Part shown: in pieces, positions 26,401 to 34,596 of the stretch | How positions within the stretch are numbered: the stretch's first letter is position 1 | How the letters are laid out: each line of letters starts with the position of its first letter | Source of the DNA: Breviolum minutum Mf 1.05b.01 | Lineage: Eukaryota; Sar; Dinophyceae; Suessiales; Symbiodiniaceae | Length of the DNA: 64,000 nucleotides | Direction of reading: 5' to 3' | NCBI GenBank assembly: GCA_000507305.1 | Contig: DF240493.1 | Coordinates: 1-64,000, forward strand | The notes under the pieces: generated by a model | What the model saw: only the letters and a program-made list of their open reading frames with translations | The model's database searches: none | What the model was told of the DNA's origin: nothing | Program-made: the position numbers and the translations under genes

Positions 26401-27801
26401 AATAGTACTTCCCAAGCAGCTTGCCATGCTGACAACTACTTGAACTCAATATCACTTGTTGATATTTTTGTTAAGGAATGGAACTCCCGAGCCAAAATAT
26501 GAATAGCTGCTGATAGTTTAGATCTACTCGTACAGTTTCAAAATTACCCTCCCTAAAACTAACATGGCCCCTAAAACTGATGGTTTCCAATAGGAATCTC
26601 TTTTTCCAGGGGTCGATTTTCAGGGGATATGTGATCGTTCCATGGAGGGTAGTGTCATATAAATTCATAGAGATTTTTACTTTCCTCAGTTTAGATTTAC
26701 AGTTTGGCTGAGCAATCCGCAATTTCAGCGAAACAGGTGTTGACACCAGAACCGAAGTCTCCGAGTTGCTAAAACAGGTTGCAGTTGGGGTGGGTCGGGT
26801 TGCTACTATCTCGACCTCAGGGCTATTGCGGTGGAGAGTGTGTGTTTTTTCCTCCCCAAAAATGGACAAGTGTTTTGTAGGTGTTTTTGTAGGTGCTTTT
26901 GTAACAGAATTGCAGCAACAAAAGGAATTATCAGTATTTGACACGCATATTACTCTGGGGTAGGTTTTGAAAACTATTGAATCAACATTCACATGTCAAA
27001 CCATTTTCATACCATTTCTTAGGTCTGGATGATCTCACTGTGAAGTTCAACACTTCGACAATACGGATCTTCCATGATGTTCAATTGTTCAGCAGCTAGA
27101 CTAGTGGTTTCAAAAAATTGTTTATGATATTTTGCCCTGAAAATCTTGGGTGAATGACAGTGAATGTTTCCCAATTTGATGATAGCATGTTTTTCCATGT
27201 TTGTGGGATTCGACCACAGCTATAGTTGCGGGTGGCTTCCAACAAAACTGAGCCAAAACGTGATCCTGGTTAAGATCCACGAATTCAAAAACCATTCCCA
27301 AAACCTCAACAAACCAACCGGGATATCATGTTTGATGGGATTCGACTACTCTCCCGACATCTAACATAGATACTTAAATACCCCAAAAATGACGCCATAG
27401 GTTTTAAGCCGGAGATCCAGTTTCCAAGGCTACCATGAGAATTTGTTGGTATCCTTTCGTTCAATTTCTATTCCAATGGTTTCGTTTATAACGCCCAAAT
27501 ATTGTTAGCCCCTGGTGAATTTTTGTCATAACTTTGTATTATCTTCTGGGAAACCTTTAAAATGTACCACACATGAAACCTAAAAAAGATCACCTTTGAA
27601 CAGGAAACATCAGGTTGTTTTAAGCCTCCATTATTGTCTTCAACATCTCCAGGGTGTATTTGTTGGTAGTCGTTACTATTTTTGTGCCTTCCAAATGCCT
27701 TGGAACCCCGGGGAAGGGCCAACGCATGGAACCCATGGCAGGACAAATACATCGACCTTGTGATTCCACGTGGCTCCAATGAGTTAGTACGTTCCATCAA
27801 G
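14494..27801 (+). CDS. proA: Gamma-glutamyl phosphate reductase (ProA / ALDH18 family), 3' part missing
   Basis: This enzyme makes glutamate-5-semialdehyde from gamma-glutamyl phosphate with NADPH (proline synthesis). Exons: 14494-14559 (possible start MSGSF); 14669-14719 (EVAKRARMAAQSLGSAS, GA donor); 16005-16036 (ATRNKALEAV); 16331-16358 (HIEAKTFQL, GC donor); 17554-17604 (AQIEEANAQDKADAEAM); 18748-18798 (VAVKAGKLSNSLFKRLD); perhaps 19135-19152; about 19464-19512 (VSGAKFDTLLK); perhaps 20159-20195; 21089-21135 (PDPIGQVTYANQVSE); 22405-22439 (LDLYRQTCPIG, GC donor); 24394-24450 (VLLIIFEARPDAAVQIASL); 24981-25025 (ALKSGNALLLKGGKE, GC donor); 26099-26193 (AQRSNAALVTAMAAALKDVE and on); 26729-26777 (ETGVDTRTEVSELLKQ); 27742-27801 (DKYIDLVIPRGSNELVRSIK). 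The FEARPD, SGNALLLKGGKE and IDLVIPRG blocks are diagnostic of the family. Phases agree from 14494 to 18798 and from 21089 to 27801. No exon for the catalytic Cys (CN..ET) half was found before the copia element. No glutamate-kinase domain was seen, so it may be stand-alone ProA or a partial P5CS. Confidence 0.87.
14784..14875. mobile_element. MITE family A copy
   Basis: CCCATAGGATCCATGGGGCTGG ... CATGGATCCTTAGGG. It lies in the ProA intron that follows the GA donor at 14720. Confidence 0.8.
15334..15418. mobile_element. MITE family B copy
   Basis: TACCCTGAAACAAATGG ... GATTGCTGTTAGTTTCAGGG, inside a ProA intron. A further half-copy lies near 15640-15690. Confidence 0.7.
17657..17761. mobile_element. 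MITE family B copy with near-perfect inverted repeats
   Basis: TACACCCCGGAAGATTAACATGGAACCT pairs with AGGTTCCATGTTAATCTTCCAGGGTGTA, and TA lies at both outer ends, consistent with a TA target duplication. It lies just after the ProA exon 17554-17604. A different foldback follows at about 17795-17905 (TGTTGATGGCTGAAATCC / GGATTTCAGCCATCAACTG). Confidence 0.9.
18853..18966. mobile_element. MITE family B copy
   Basis: TACCCTCCCTGAAACGAACA ... CAACTTTGTTTCAGGGAGAGTA, in the intron after ProA exon 18748-18798. Confidence 0.85.
19586..19691. mobile_element. MITE family B copy
   Basis: TACTCCCCCGAACACTAACATGTC ... GGACATGTTAGTTTTCGGGGAAGTA. The TA ends and a 105-bp size match the family. Confidence 0.85.
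21210..21314. mobile_element. MITE family B copy
   Basis: TACCCTCTGGTAAACTAACATAG ... CCATGTTAGTTTACCAGGGGGTA, in the ProA intron between 21135 and 22405. Confidence 0.88.
22652..22772. mobile_element. MITE family B copy
   Basis: TACCCTCCTGAAATCTAACATAG ... CCGTTAGTTTTTTCGGGAGGTGTA. A second, unrelated foldback follows at about 22858-22992 (TTTCAGGTACCTAAGATGGAGGAATCC / GGATTCCTCCATTTTAGGTACCTGAAA). Both are in one ProA intron. Confidence 0.85.
23085..23807. repeat. Split MITE A ends enclosing a CG-rich purine-pyrimidine repeat block
   Basis: CATAGGATCCATGGAACTGG at 23085 and ACATGGATCCTATG at 23794 are family A ends about 700 bp apart. Between them lie: a TA tract; 23200-23345, a long alternating purine-pyrimidine run built from ACGTACGTGTG, GTGTGCGTAC and similar units; two hairpin-like blocks near 23371 (AAGGCCGAACTTTTTCGGCCTT) and 23459; and 23540-23660, about three units of a 32-44 bp repeat (CGTCCGTCATGTCGTCAACACGTTCGCTCG). 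No coding function is supported. Confidence 0.75.
24493..24606. mobile_element. MITE family B copy, diverged
   Basis: CGCTGGTGAAGTTTTACAGC...GCCCCTGAA and TTTTTCAGGGGCGAGCTGTTACCGGGGAGTA form the arms. It is inside the ProA intron between exons 24394-24450 and 24981-25025. Confidence 0.65.
25550..25622. mobile_element. MITE family B copy, shortened
   Basis: TACCCTCCATAGAACTAACAGAGCCC ... CTACCTTAGTTTCAAGGAGTG. A MITE family C copy follows at 25945-26043, just before the ProA exon at 26099. Confidence 0.75.
26545..26652. mobile_element. MITE family B copy
   Basis: TACCCTCCCTAAAACTAACATGGCCCC ... TATGTGATCGTTCCATGGAGGGTA, in the intron before ProA exon 26729-26777. Confidence 0.8.
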
Positions 27802-28549
27802 GTGGGCCGATACGTGACGGGCAGACGTGGATTTTGTTGCTGCCAGGGAGGTTAGGCATGGGAAGATGGTGATTGTTATAGTTGACATGTATTATAAGGA
27901 TGGTTGGTTGTTGACTTTTTATGAGGGATGAACATGATGAAATCAAAGAACCTGCTCATGATGATTATAAAGGATGTATATCATTAGATATGGATTATGA
28001 ATGAACATGATGGAAGCCCACATTAAAGCACTATTGGAAGTAGCCAAGCAGGATGTCATGAGATCATGAGCTTGCTATTGTAGTAGCTATCATGGGAATA
28101 TACATCAGGAATTTAAGGATCAGTGTGATTATGCCAAAATTAAGGGCAACAACATATCTAAAGATTCTCTCCAAGCTCAACACTGTCCAGTACTCAGCAT
28201 TGTTGAGGGTCCCTAGTTTTGAGATGCTTAATTCCCCTCCTGGGAACCATCACATATCCACTCCCAAGACAAAAGTTTGAGGTCGATGATTGTTTTCTGT
28301 TCCCCCTGTGAGGTGGGGTATGTTGTATAGTTCCCTGGATGGTATATCTAAGATCCAAGTTAATATACCAATACGAAGCCACCTTTTTCCAGTGTTTTTT
28401 TCAATCAACAAGATCTTTCATTGAATGGGTGGATCTAATAAGTCCCTGAGTTTGCGAAAACCAAATACAAAGTTTGGGTCAAGCGTACAGAAGAGGTGAT
28501 GTGTTGTCAGAAGTTTGAGTCAGATTTTGGCAGTGTGTATATATATATA
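27802..28549. other. Stretch between the last ProA exon and the copia 3' LTR
   Basis: I looked here for the next expected ProA block (a His-Ala-Asp-Gly / Cys-His motif) and found none. The sequence is AT-rich with no convincing splice-bounded coding block, ending in a short TA tract at 28537-28550 where the LTR begins. Confidence 0.6.
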
Positions 28550-28647
28550 TTCAACTGCTAGAATGGGTTCGTCTATTGTAGCAGGTTTTTGCCCAAGTAC
28601 TCTAAGTCGAAGTTCTATGGCTACCCAAACCCTAGATACGGCTAAGC
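28550..28647 (-). repeat. Partial 3' LTR of the copia element
   Basis: 98 bases (TTCAACTGCTAGAATGGGTT... to ...GATACGGCTAAGC) match the 5' LTR at 37614 almost base for base. The match stops at the single N at 28648, so the rest of the LTR and the polypurine tract were lost at an assembly join. The outer flank is a TA repeat, as at the 5' LTR. Confidence 0.85.
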
Positions 28648-31600
28648 NAAAACATCTCCAGTTCCTTGGTATTTCCCTTAGTCAGCGAATTGCCCAATTG
28701 GGCTTCCGAGTGAACCCACCTTAGTATAAGGCCCGTCACCTGTTGGGAATGCTTAACACACAAAAGTGATAAGTCCGTTTTTCTTTCCGCCCCTTTTATG
28801 GATAATTCCGAAGTTTGCAGTTTATCATACACATTCCTACTATCCGAAATCAGACACCCGGGTATACTACGAACAACAGAGTTGACATCAAAAATGTTAA
28901 CCTCTTTTTGAACCATCTCACCCCACTGAAACCTAGCATGATACATGTAGTCTTCCCCTGAAACGGCCGCTTGTGCTTCAGCTGCCCCGGGACTCCTACA
29001 AACCCTATCAATTTTTCCAGCATGCCAAGCAATTGGGATCACCTTACCCACTTCACCATCATGAAGGGTCATGGGGGCTAAACCTATGAAAATTCCCTGA
29101 GTGCTACTTCCATCCCTTCGGTTTTGACCAGCTGCATCAGCCCAAGTAAAGAAACCTACTGGAACATGGGAAGGTATGGCATGGATGATCATCTTGTGAT
29201 CCTTCCTTGCCTTGGTAAAATGTACAAGTTGATTCACCCTTACCATTGTTTCCACTGTACTCACCGTCACATCCGACAACAGAAGACTCACCTCTGCGGA
29301 TATATGCGGTGCTACTTGCTGTGCATGCCAACTAAGTGCTCCGAGGGTTGCCCTTAAGGCACTTTTCTCTTTCTCGGTGGTTTCAGATTTTAAATCCTTT
29401 TTCCGAGAGGCACTGATAAACACTTCCGGTACTTTCTCTACATATTGAGTTTGACTCAAATGGTACGAACCGTCTTTTTGAGATTCTACCTTGACCCCAC
29501 ATTGTACAAAAGATCCTTCCTCCCAATCTGTCCACTTAAATCTTTCCCTAATTTGGGAGGTTATGGATTTCCACTTTGGGTCGTCCTCGGATCCGGCAAA
29601 TAAGAAGTCGTCGACATGACCAGAGATGAGTCCTTTGAGAACTCCGTCTGGTTTCCATAGCCATGTGCACGGGTCTGCCCAACTCTTGATGAACCCCAGC
29701 TCGTCGAGATATTCACTTACTGTCCTGTACCACTCTAGTGGCGCATCCACGAGTCCATAGCACCCCCTCTGTACTTTGGTAATGGTGCCTGTTGAAAGAT
29801 TCATTGCTTTGCAGATTTCGTCACATGGTATGCAATATAGCTCCTTTGGGTACTGTCGACCCTGAAGAAACGCCCCTGTGAGGTCACCCTTCCTGACCCG
29901 CCAAGTAAACCGAGCTGCTGCTGCAAACAACAACTGCCTCGACTGTCGTGTCATCACCGGTGAAGTCGTCTCACGTTCTTCATATTCTGGATCTTGATAA
30001 CCAAGCAAGATTGCTCTTGCTTTTGGCTTCTCCGTGCCATCATCTTTCAGCTTCCACGTCAGCAACCAACGCATCTTGATTGCCTTTTCCTCTGGAGGCC
30101 TCATGTTTGGTGGTAAAGCCTCGAAAGCTCTTGCTGCCACAAAGTTCTTGACTTCTATTGCCTTGGCTTCTTGGAATCTCTTGTAATCCTCCGAACTCAG
30201 CTTCCGCTCATTCACCTCAACAGCTCTTCTCTTCAAAGCTCCGATGAAGTATCCCTGGAAGTCGTCCGTGAATTGATTCCAGCCTCGCTTGCTATTCGGT
30301 AGGTCGACCTCAATCTCCACTGCATTGGCTTCGTCCACCCAAAACACTTCACCACATGCCTCGAGTCGACTACTTTCTGCCACACAACTGTACCAAGATT
30401 GTTGTACCACCAATCCACTGTCTGTATTTGCACTGTCCTTCCTTAGTCGGGTTGGAGGTCTTTCCGGTATTGGTCGTTCGATAACCTCAACCCGTTTCCC
30501 ATGTATTCGTCGCCTGGGCTCTTCGGTTGAAGCTGCCGGTGGTTCTCCCATCTCGTCATCTTCGGGAACCTCCCCACTGCTAGGAAGTTCATTGCTGATG
30601 TCCTCATACTCATTTCCCCCCAAGCCTTCTGTAAGCCTGGTAAAGGTCCAGGGAGCCTGGTTCTGATCCTCTACGCTCAAATGCTCCAACAGTTGTTCTC
30701 GCATCGTCGCGGGCCTCAACTGCTCTGGACAACATTTGATCAAACGTCGCCCTCGTATCACCCAGATGGAACTGCCTGGATGAAGATTTCCTTGTTCGTC
30801 CCGCTTCGTTTCCGTCACTAAGACCCTTGCTGGTCCCAGAAAACATCCTTGCTTCTGTTGTAATGCACTTGATCGTTGTCCTGATAACTGCTTCCGCCAG
30901 TAAAACACCAAGTCCCCAGGACGGTAGTCATGTTTCCGGTTGCCCCTTGAATTGAGGGCTCGTACTATCCGTTGTTGAGCATTCCAACTAGAATGTGCTT
31001 GTTCCGCAATCTTCATTCTTTCGATGTTCTGTTCAAACTCTGGTCCAGCATTTGGCAGTAGTTGTTCCACTGCTTGTCCGGTCAAAGTCTGTACAAATCG
31101 TCCCTGGTCGTCCGGTGATCTTCCCAATGCATGTTGTATTGGTGAAAAACCCCGAACCACTTCTCTAGTGTTAAACGTCCGGATTGCTACCGCCAATGCT
31201 TCTTCCGGTGTGATGTCAGGTTCCTCCTGCACTAGCTTGTTAAGCAATTCCTTGACCCCTTGGATTGCCTGTTCACAGACACCCAGTTTCCAGTGGGCTT
31301 CCCCAGGAATAAAATCTAAGTAGATTTCGTGCTTGTCACAAAAGTACTCTACTTCTTTACTCCTAAAAGCTCCTGCAGGATCGAGCCGTAACACCTGTGG
31401 GATTCCGAAATATTGACACCAACCTTCTTGAAGATAGGACAAAAACATCTTAGCATTCATGGTTTTGTGTTTACCCTTACACATGATCCTAGCCGCCCGA
31501 AACCTAGAACCCTGGTCAATCACCAAAGCAAATTCCACATGTTCCCCCGAAACAGGATGAATCCAATGTCCACCATCAGCCTCAACAGCAGACCATTTTG

Positions 31601-33803
31601 GGGGTAAAGGTTCCAAAGAAGCAACATGTTTGTGAGTCACCCTATGTTTTTCCTTACAAATGGGGCAAGAAAATTCCTTAGCCAAACGAACCACTCTTTC
31701 GGGGGCACCTCGTTTTTGAAGGGCATCCACCATATGTCGAACATTCCCATGGCCTGTAGCGGCATGAAGTCGATACAATTGTTTCCTAATTCCTTCATCA
31801 CTGACTTCCCCAGTTTTATTCGTTTTCGTCTCCCCCGTTTGAACCAACGCCTGTTCACCCTTAGAACCGTCCATTTCAGGGTCACCAGCTTTCTTGGGGG
31901 TTCCTTTCACCAGGGGTTGTTCCACACATGAACCACAAATCAGCTCCCGACCATGTTGTTTCAAATCCCCACACATACAATAGGGACCCACACCAAAATC
32001 ATTGGGGGTTTGAGATTCACCATCCAATTCCTGTTGGACCATGGCATGGGTCATTTCTTGGAAAATGGCACTAGCGACCCTTTTTGCATACTCCTTAGTA
32101 TACAGCGCACTCATGCTAGTCAACTTACCTTCACACTTAGCATGTGTTTCGTGTTTTTGACATCGACATGGCAAATCCAACAACATGGACAACCTTTTGT
32201 GAGTAGTCATGACTTTCCAACCTTTCCTCAAAAATCTTTGGGTTTTGGGGTCCCGCAAATTAACCTGGCACCCATGAGTCACACTAACCCACATTTGGTA
32301 TTTCTCAATGATCTTTTGAATCATGGGAAGTCTCCAAGCATGACTTTTCTCAGCCCATTCCCAAGACACATGAATACCCTTTTGGATAGCGTAATGCAAC
32401 ACACAACTCGCCCCCACATACTGACGAAGTGCGTCCTGTCGTTTTTCTCGCAACTCTTCTTGTTGCTTCTCAGTTCGTTGATTCAAGTTTTGCATAGGGG
32501 AAAAGGGACCACACTCGGTACTAATCCAAACATGAGTAGGTTCATAAGTGTCTATCAAACCCAAAATCAGTTTCACTCCCTCTCCCGTACACAAGTCGTG
32601 GTTGTTCCAATTGGAACAGCGAATTGCGGCTTCCGGATACCCAGCTTTTTCTTGAACGGTCCTAGACAAAACACTTTCGGGGGTGCAAGCCACCTCAACC
32701 AAATAAGTTCTTCGGGGGCCCAACAAACTCTGAAAGATTTGAGGAACTATCTCCCTAGATTGCTTCTCTAAGTCCCTGGCCGTTTGTTCAGAAAGTTTCT
32801 GATACTGTTTTCCCGTGCTAGGATCTTCACCGTTCTGAGCTGAACACGAATCTAGCTGGATGTTCCGGGATGGCTCACCACACTGAAGGTGTCGGAGTTC
32901 TTCTCGTAGGGATTCTTCTTGCGGGGTCGGTCCTGGTGCAACTCCGCCACTTCTTCCTTCAACTCCTTCATGGTATCCATCATTTGTTGCATCACCGCCA
33001 TCATCATCTGGGTGCTGCTGCTGCTGGCCGTGCTCTCGGCATAGCCTGTCTCGATCTTGTCCGTGTACTTCTTGGGTACTGCTTTTGCCTTCGCAGTAAT
33101 CTCGGGCTCCTTCGTGGTCTTGAGCATCTTGACGTCCTGTGTGATCTCTGGACGTGGTTGATCTTGAGCAATCAGCCACTGAGCCAACCTGGCCAGTTGA
33201 GGACTGGTCTGTCCCCCTTCCTTCCAAGTTGTCTTGATCCATTGGCAGTATTGTTGGTCCTGCTGCACCTCCTCGTAGGTCAACGATGCTGCCTTTCCGA
33301 AACCCACAGGATCCTGGGGGTCTGGAACACTCACCTGGTAGATCTTGACCATCGCCTCCTTCTGTAGTTGAGCAATGGTCTCGTTGCCACTGACATGCTG
33401 TCCCAGCTCCCGACGACAAAACTCCTGTAGCTCTGCCTTCTTCTTGCTGGCGGTGTTGAGACGAACCACCCACTGCCTCATGTCGGTCTTCTTCTTCTTC
33501 TCCTGAGAAACACCATGTTCTTCTTGTAGCTGAAGTAGCCGAGTGCGAAGCTCGGGAACTGTCCACTTGGAAGGTGGTGTCTCCCCAAACTCCTCGATGG
33601 CCGCAATCAACTCTCCCTTCTTGAGCTTGTACATCTCGAAGTAGGGCTGAACTGACGTGTTGGGACTTCTGATGAACCGGGTTTGGGCTCTCGCTGCTGC
33701 TGTGTGTGTGGTTGTTTGCTTTAGGAAAACGGTGATCTTCACTAGGGTCTTTCGTATGATTCATACTATCCCCAAAAACACCAACAACACCAAACACACC
33801 CAT
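28632..33803 (-). CDS. Copia-type Pol: methyltransferase-like domain, integrase, reverse transcriptase, RNase H
   Basis: One open frame of about 1720 codons; the first 300 or so shadow the SAP-like ORF in another frame. Domains in translation order: (1) Rossmann/methyltransferase-like region, about 32,700-32,300 (LVEVACTPESVLS, then WISTECGPFSPMQNLNQ at about 32,490, then VSWEWAEKSHAWRLP); (2) HHCC pre-integrase finger, about 31,770-31,655 (LHAATGHGNVRH ... CPICK); (3) integrase core with D in EADGGHW, D in RLDPAGAF (about 31,380) and E in GEAHWKLGVCE (about 31,290); (4) a GDLVFYW module; (5) RVT_2 reverse transcriptase with GHVDDFLFAG at about 29,610 in place of the usual YVDD; (6) RNase H with D/E/D in TWADAAGQ, GAAEAQA and SDSRNVYD. 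The end at the N (28648) is artificial. Copia order (integrase before RT) is clear. Confidence 0.93.
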   Translation of the reverse strand: MGVFGVVGVFGDSMNHTKDPSEDHRFPKANNHTHSSSESPNPVHQKSQHVSSALLRDVQAQEGRVDCGHRGVWGDTTFQVDSSRASHSATSATRRTWCFSGEEEEDRHEAVGGSSQHRQQEEGRATGVLSSGAGTACQWQRDHCSTTEGGDGQDLPGECSRPPGSCGFRKGSIVDLRGGAAGPTILPMDQDNLEGRGTDQSSTGQVGSVADCSRSTTSRDHTGRQDAQDHEGARDYCEGKSSTQEVHGQDRDRLCREHGQQQQHPDDDGGDATNDGYHEGVEGRSGGVAPGPTPQEESLREELRHLQCGEPSRNIQLDSCSAQNGEDPSTGKQYQKLSEQTARDLEKQSREIVPQIFQSLLGPRRTYLVEVACTPESVLSRTVQEKAGYPEAAIRCSNWNNHDLCTGEGVKLILGLIDTYEPTHVWISTECGPFSPMQNLNQRTEKQQEELREKRQDALRQYVGASCVLHYAIQKGIHVSWEWAEKSHAWRLPMIQKIIEKYQMWVSVTHGCQVNLRDPKTQRFLRKGWKVMTTHKRLSMLLDLPCRCQKHETHAKCEGKLTSMSALYTKEYAKRVASAIFQEMTHAMVQQELDGESQTPNDFGVGPYCMCGDLKQHGRELICGSCVEQPLVKGTPKKAGDPEMDGSKGEQALVQTGETKTNKTGEVSDEGIRKQLYRLHAATGHGNVRHMVDALQKRGAPERVVRLAKEFSCPICKEKHRVTHKHVASLEPLPPKWSAVEADGGHWIHPVSGEHVEFALVIDQGSRFRAARIMCKGKHKTMNAKMFLSYLQEGWCQYFGIPQVLRLDPAGAFRSKEVEYFCDKHEIYLDFIPGEAHWKLGVCEQAIQGVKELLNKLVQEEPDITPEEALAVAIRTFNTREVVRGFSPIQHALGRSPDDQGRFVQTLTGQAVEQLLPNAGPEFEQNIERMKIAEQAHSSWNAQQRIVRALNSRGNRKHDYRPGDLVFYWRKQLSGQRSSALQQKQGCFLGPARVLVTETKRDEQGNLHPGSSIWVIRGRRLIKCCPEQLRPATMREQLLEHLSVEDQNQAPWTFTRLTEGLGGNEYEDISNELPSSGEVPEDDEMGEPPAASTEEPRRRIHGKRVEVIERPIPERPPTRLRKDSANTDSGLVVQQSWYSCVAESSRLEACGEVFWVDEANAVEIEVDLPNSKRGWNQFTDDFQGYFIGALKRRAVEVNERKLSSEDYKRFQEAKAIEVKNFVAARAFEALPPNMRPPEEKAIKMRWLLTWKLKDDGTEKPKARAILLGYQDPEYEERETTSPVMTRQSRQLLFAAAARFTWRVRKGDLTGAFLQGRQYPKELYCIPCDEICKAMNLSTGTITKVQRGCYGLVDAPLEWYRTVSEYLDELGFIKSWADPCTWLWKPDGVLKGLISGHVDDFLFAGSEDDPKWKSITSQIRERFKWTDWEEGSFVQCGVKVESQKDGSYHLSQTQYVEKVPEVFISASRKKDLKSETTEKEKSALRATLGALSWHAQQVAPHISAEVSLLLSDVTVSTVETMVRVNQLVHFTKARKDHKMIIHAIPSHVPVGFFTWADAAGQNRRDGSSTQGIFIGLAPMTLHDGEVGKVIPIAWHAGKIDRVCRSPGAAEAQAAVSGEDYMYHARFQWGEMVQKEVNIFDVNSVVRSIPGCLISDSRNVYDKLQTSELSIKGAERKTDLSLLCVKHSQQVTGLILRWVHSEAQLGNSLTKGNTKELEMFXLSRI
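32852..33742 (-). CDS. Copia ORF with SAP-like N-terminus and coiled coil, copy 1
   Basis: About 296 codons. The start region is basic (QTTTHTAAARAQTRF). A SAP-like helix pair follows (YKLKKGELIAAIEEFGETPP, then WTVPELRTRLLQLQEEHG), then a Lys/Gln/Glu-rich segment and a C-terminal coiled coil (MMDTMKELKEEVAELHQD). It stops at 32852, while the Pol frame stays open across it, so the two products probably join by frameshift or re-initiation. SAP modules bind DNA or RNA; here it may package or target the element. A near-identical copy lies at 34597-35548. Confidence 0.7.
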   Translation of the reverse strand: MKITVFLKQTTTHTAAARAQTRFIRSPNTSVQPYFEMYKLKKGELIAAIEEFGETPPSKWTVPELRTRLLQLQEEHGVSQEKKKKTDMRQWVVRLNTASKKKAELQEFCRRELGQHVSGNETIAQLQKEAMVKIYQVSVPDPQDPVGFGKAASLTYEEVQQDQQYCQWIKTTWKEGGQTSPQLARLAQWLIAQDQPRPEITQDVKMLKTTKEPEITAKAKAVPKKYTDKIETGYAESTASSSSTQMMMAVMQQMMDTMKELKEEVAELHQDRPRKKNPYEKNSDTFSVVSHPGTSS

Positions 33804-34596
33804 ATCACATTTGTCACCCNGACCCTTTTTGCATACTCCTTAGTATACAGCGCACTCATGCTAGTCAACTTTCCTTCACACTTAGCATGTGTTTCGTGTT
33901 TTTGACATCGACATGGCAAATCCAACAACATGGACAACCGTTTGTGAGTAGTCATGACTTTCCAACCTTTCCTCAAAAATCTTTGGGTTTTGGGGTCCCG
34001 CAAATTAACCTGGCACCCATGAGTCACACTAACCCACATTTGGTATTTCTCAATGATCTTTTGAATCATAGGGAGTCTCCAAGCATGACTTTTCTCAGCC
34101 CATTCCCAAGACACATGAATACCCTTTTGGATAGCATAATGCAACACACAACTCGCCCCGACATACTGACGAAGTGCGTCCTGTCGTTTTTCTCGCAACT
34201 CTTCTTGTTGCTTCTCAGTTCGTTGATTCAAGTTTTGCATAGGGGAAAAGGGACCACACTCGGTACTAATCCAAACATGAGTAGGTTCATAAGTGTCTAT
34301 AACACCCAAAATCAGTTTCACTCCCTCTCCCGTACACAAGTCGTGGTTGTTCCAGTTGGAACAGCGAATTGCGGCTTCCGGATACCCAGCTTTCTCTTGA
34401 ACGGTCCTAGACAAAACACTTTCGGGGGTGCAAGCCACCTCAACCAAATACGTTTTTCGGGGGCCCAACAAACTCTGAAAAATTTGAGGAACCATCTCCC
34501 TAGATTGCTTCTCTAAATCCCTGGCCGTTTGTTCAGAAAGTTTCTGATACTGTTTTCCCTTGCTAGGATCTTCACCGTTCTGAGCTGAACACGAAT

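Noticed and set aside
31953-32771. 272-codon + strand frame and other + strand frames within 28.6-37.5 kb
   Set aside because: Antisense shadows of the copia polyprotein.
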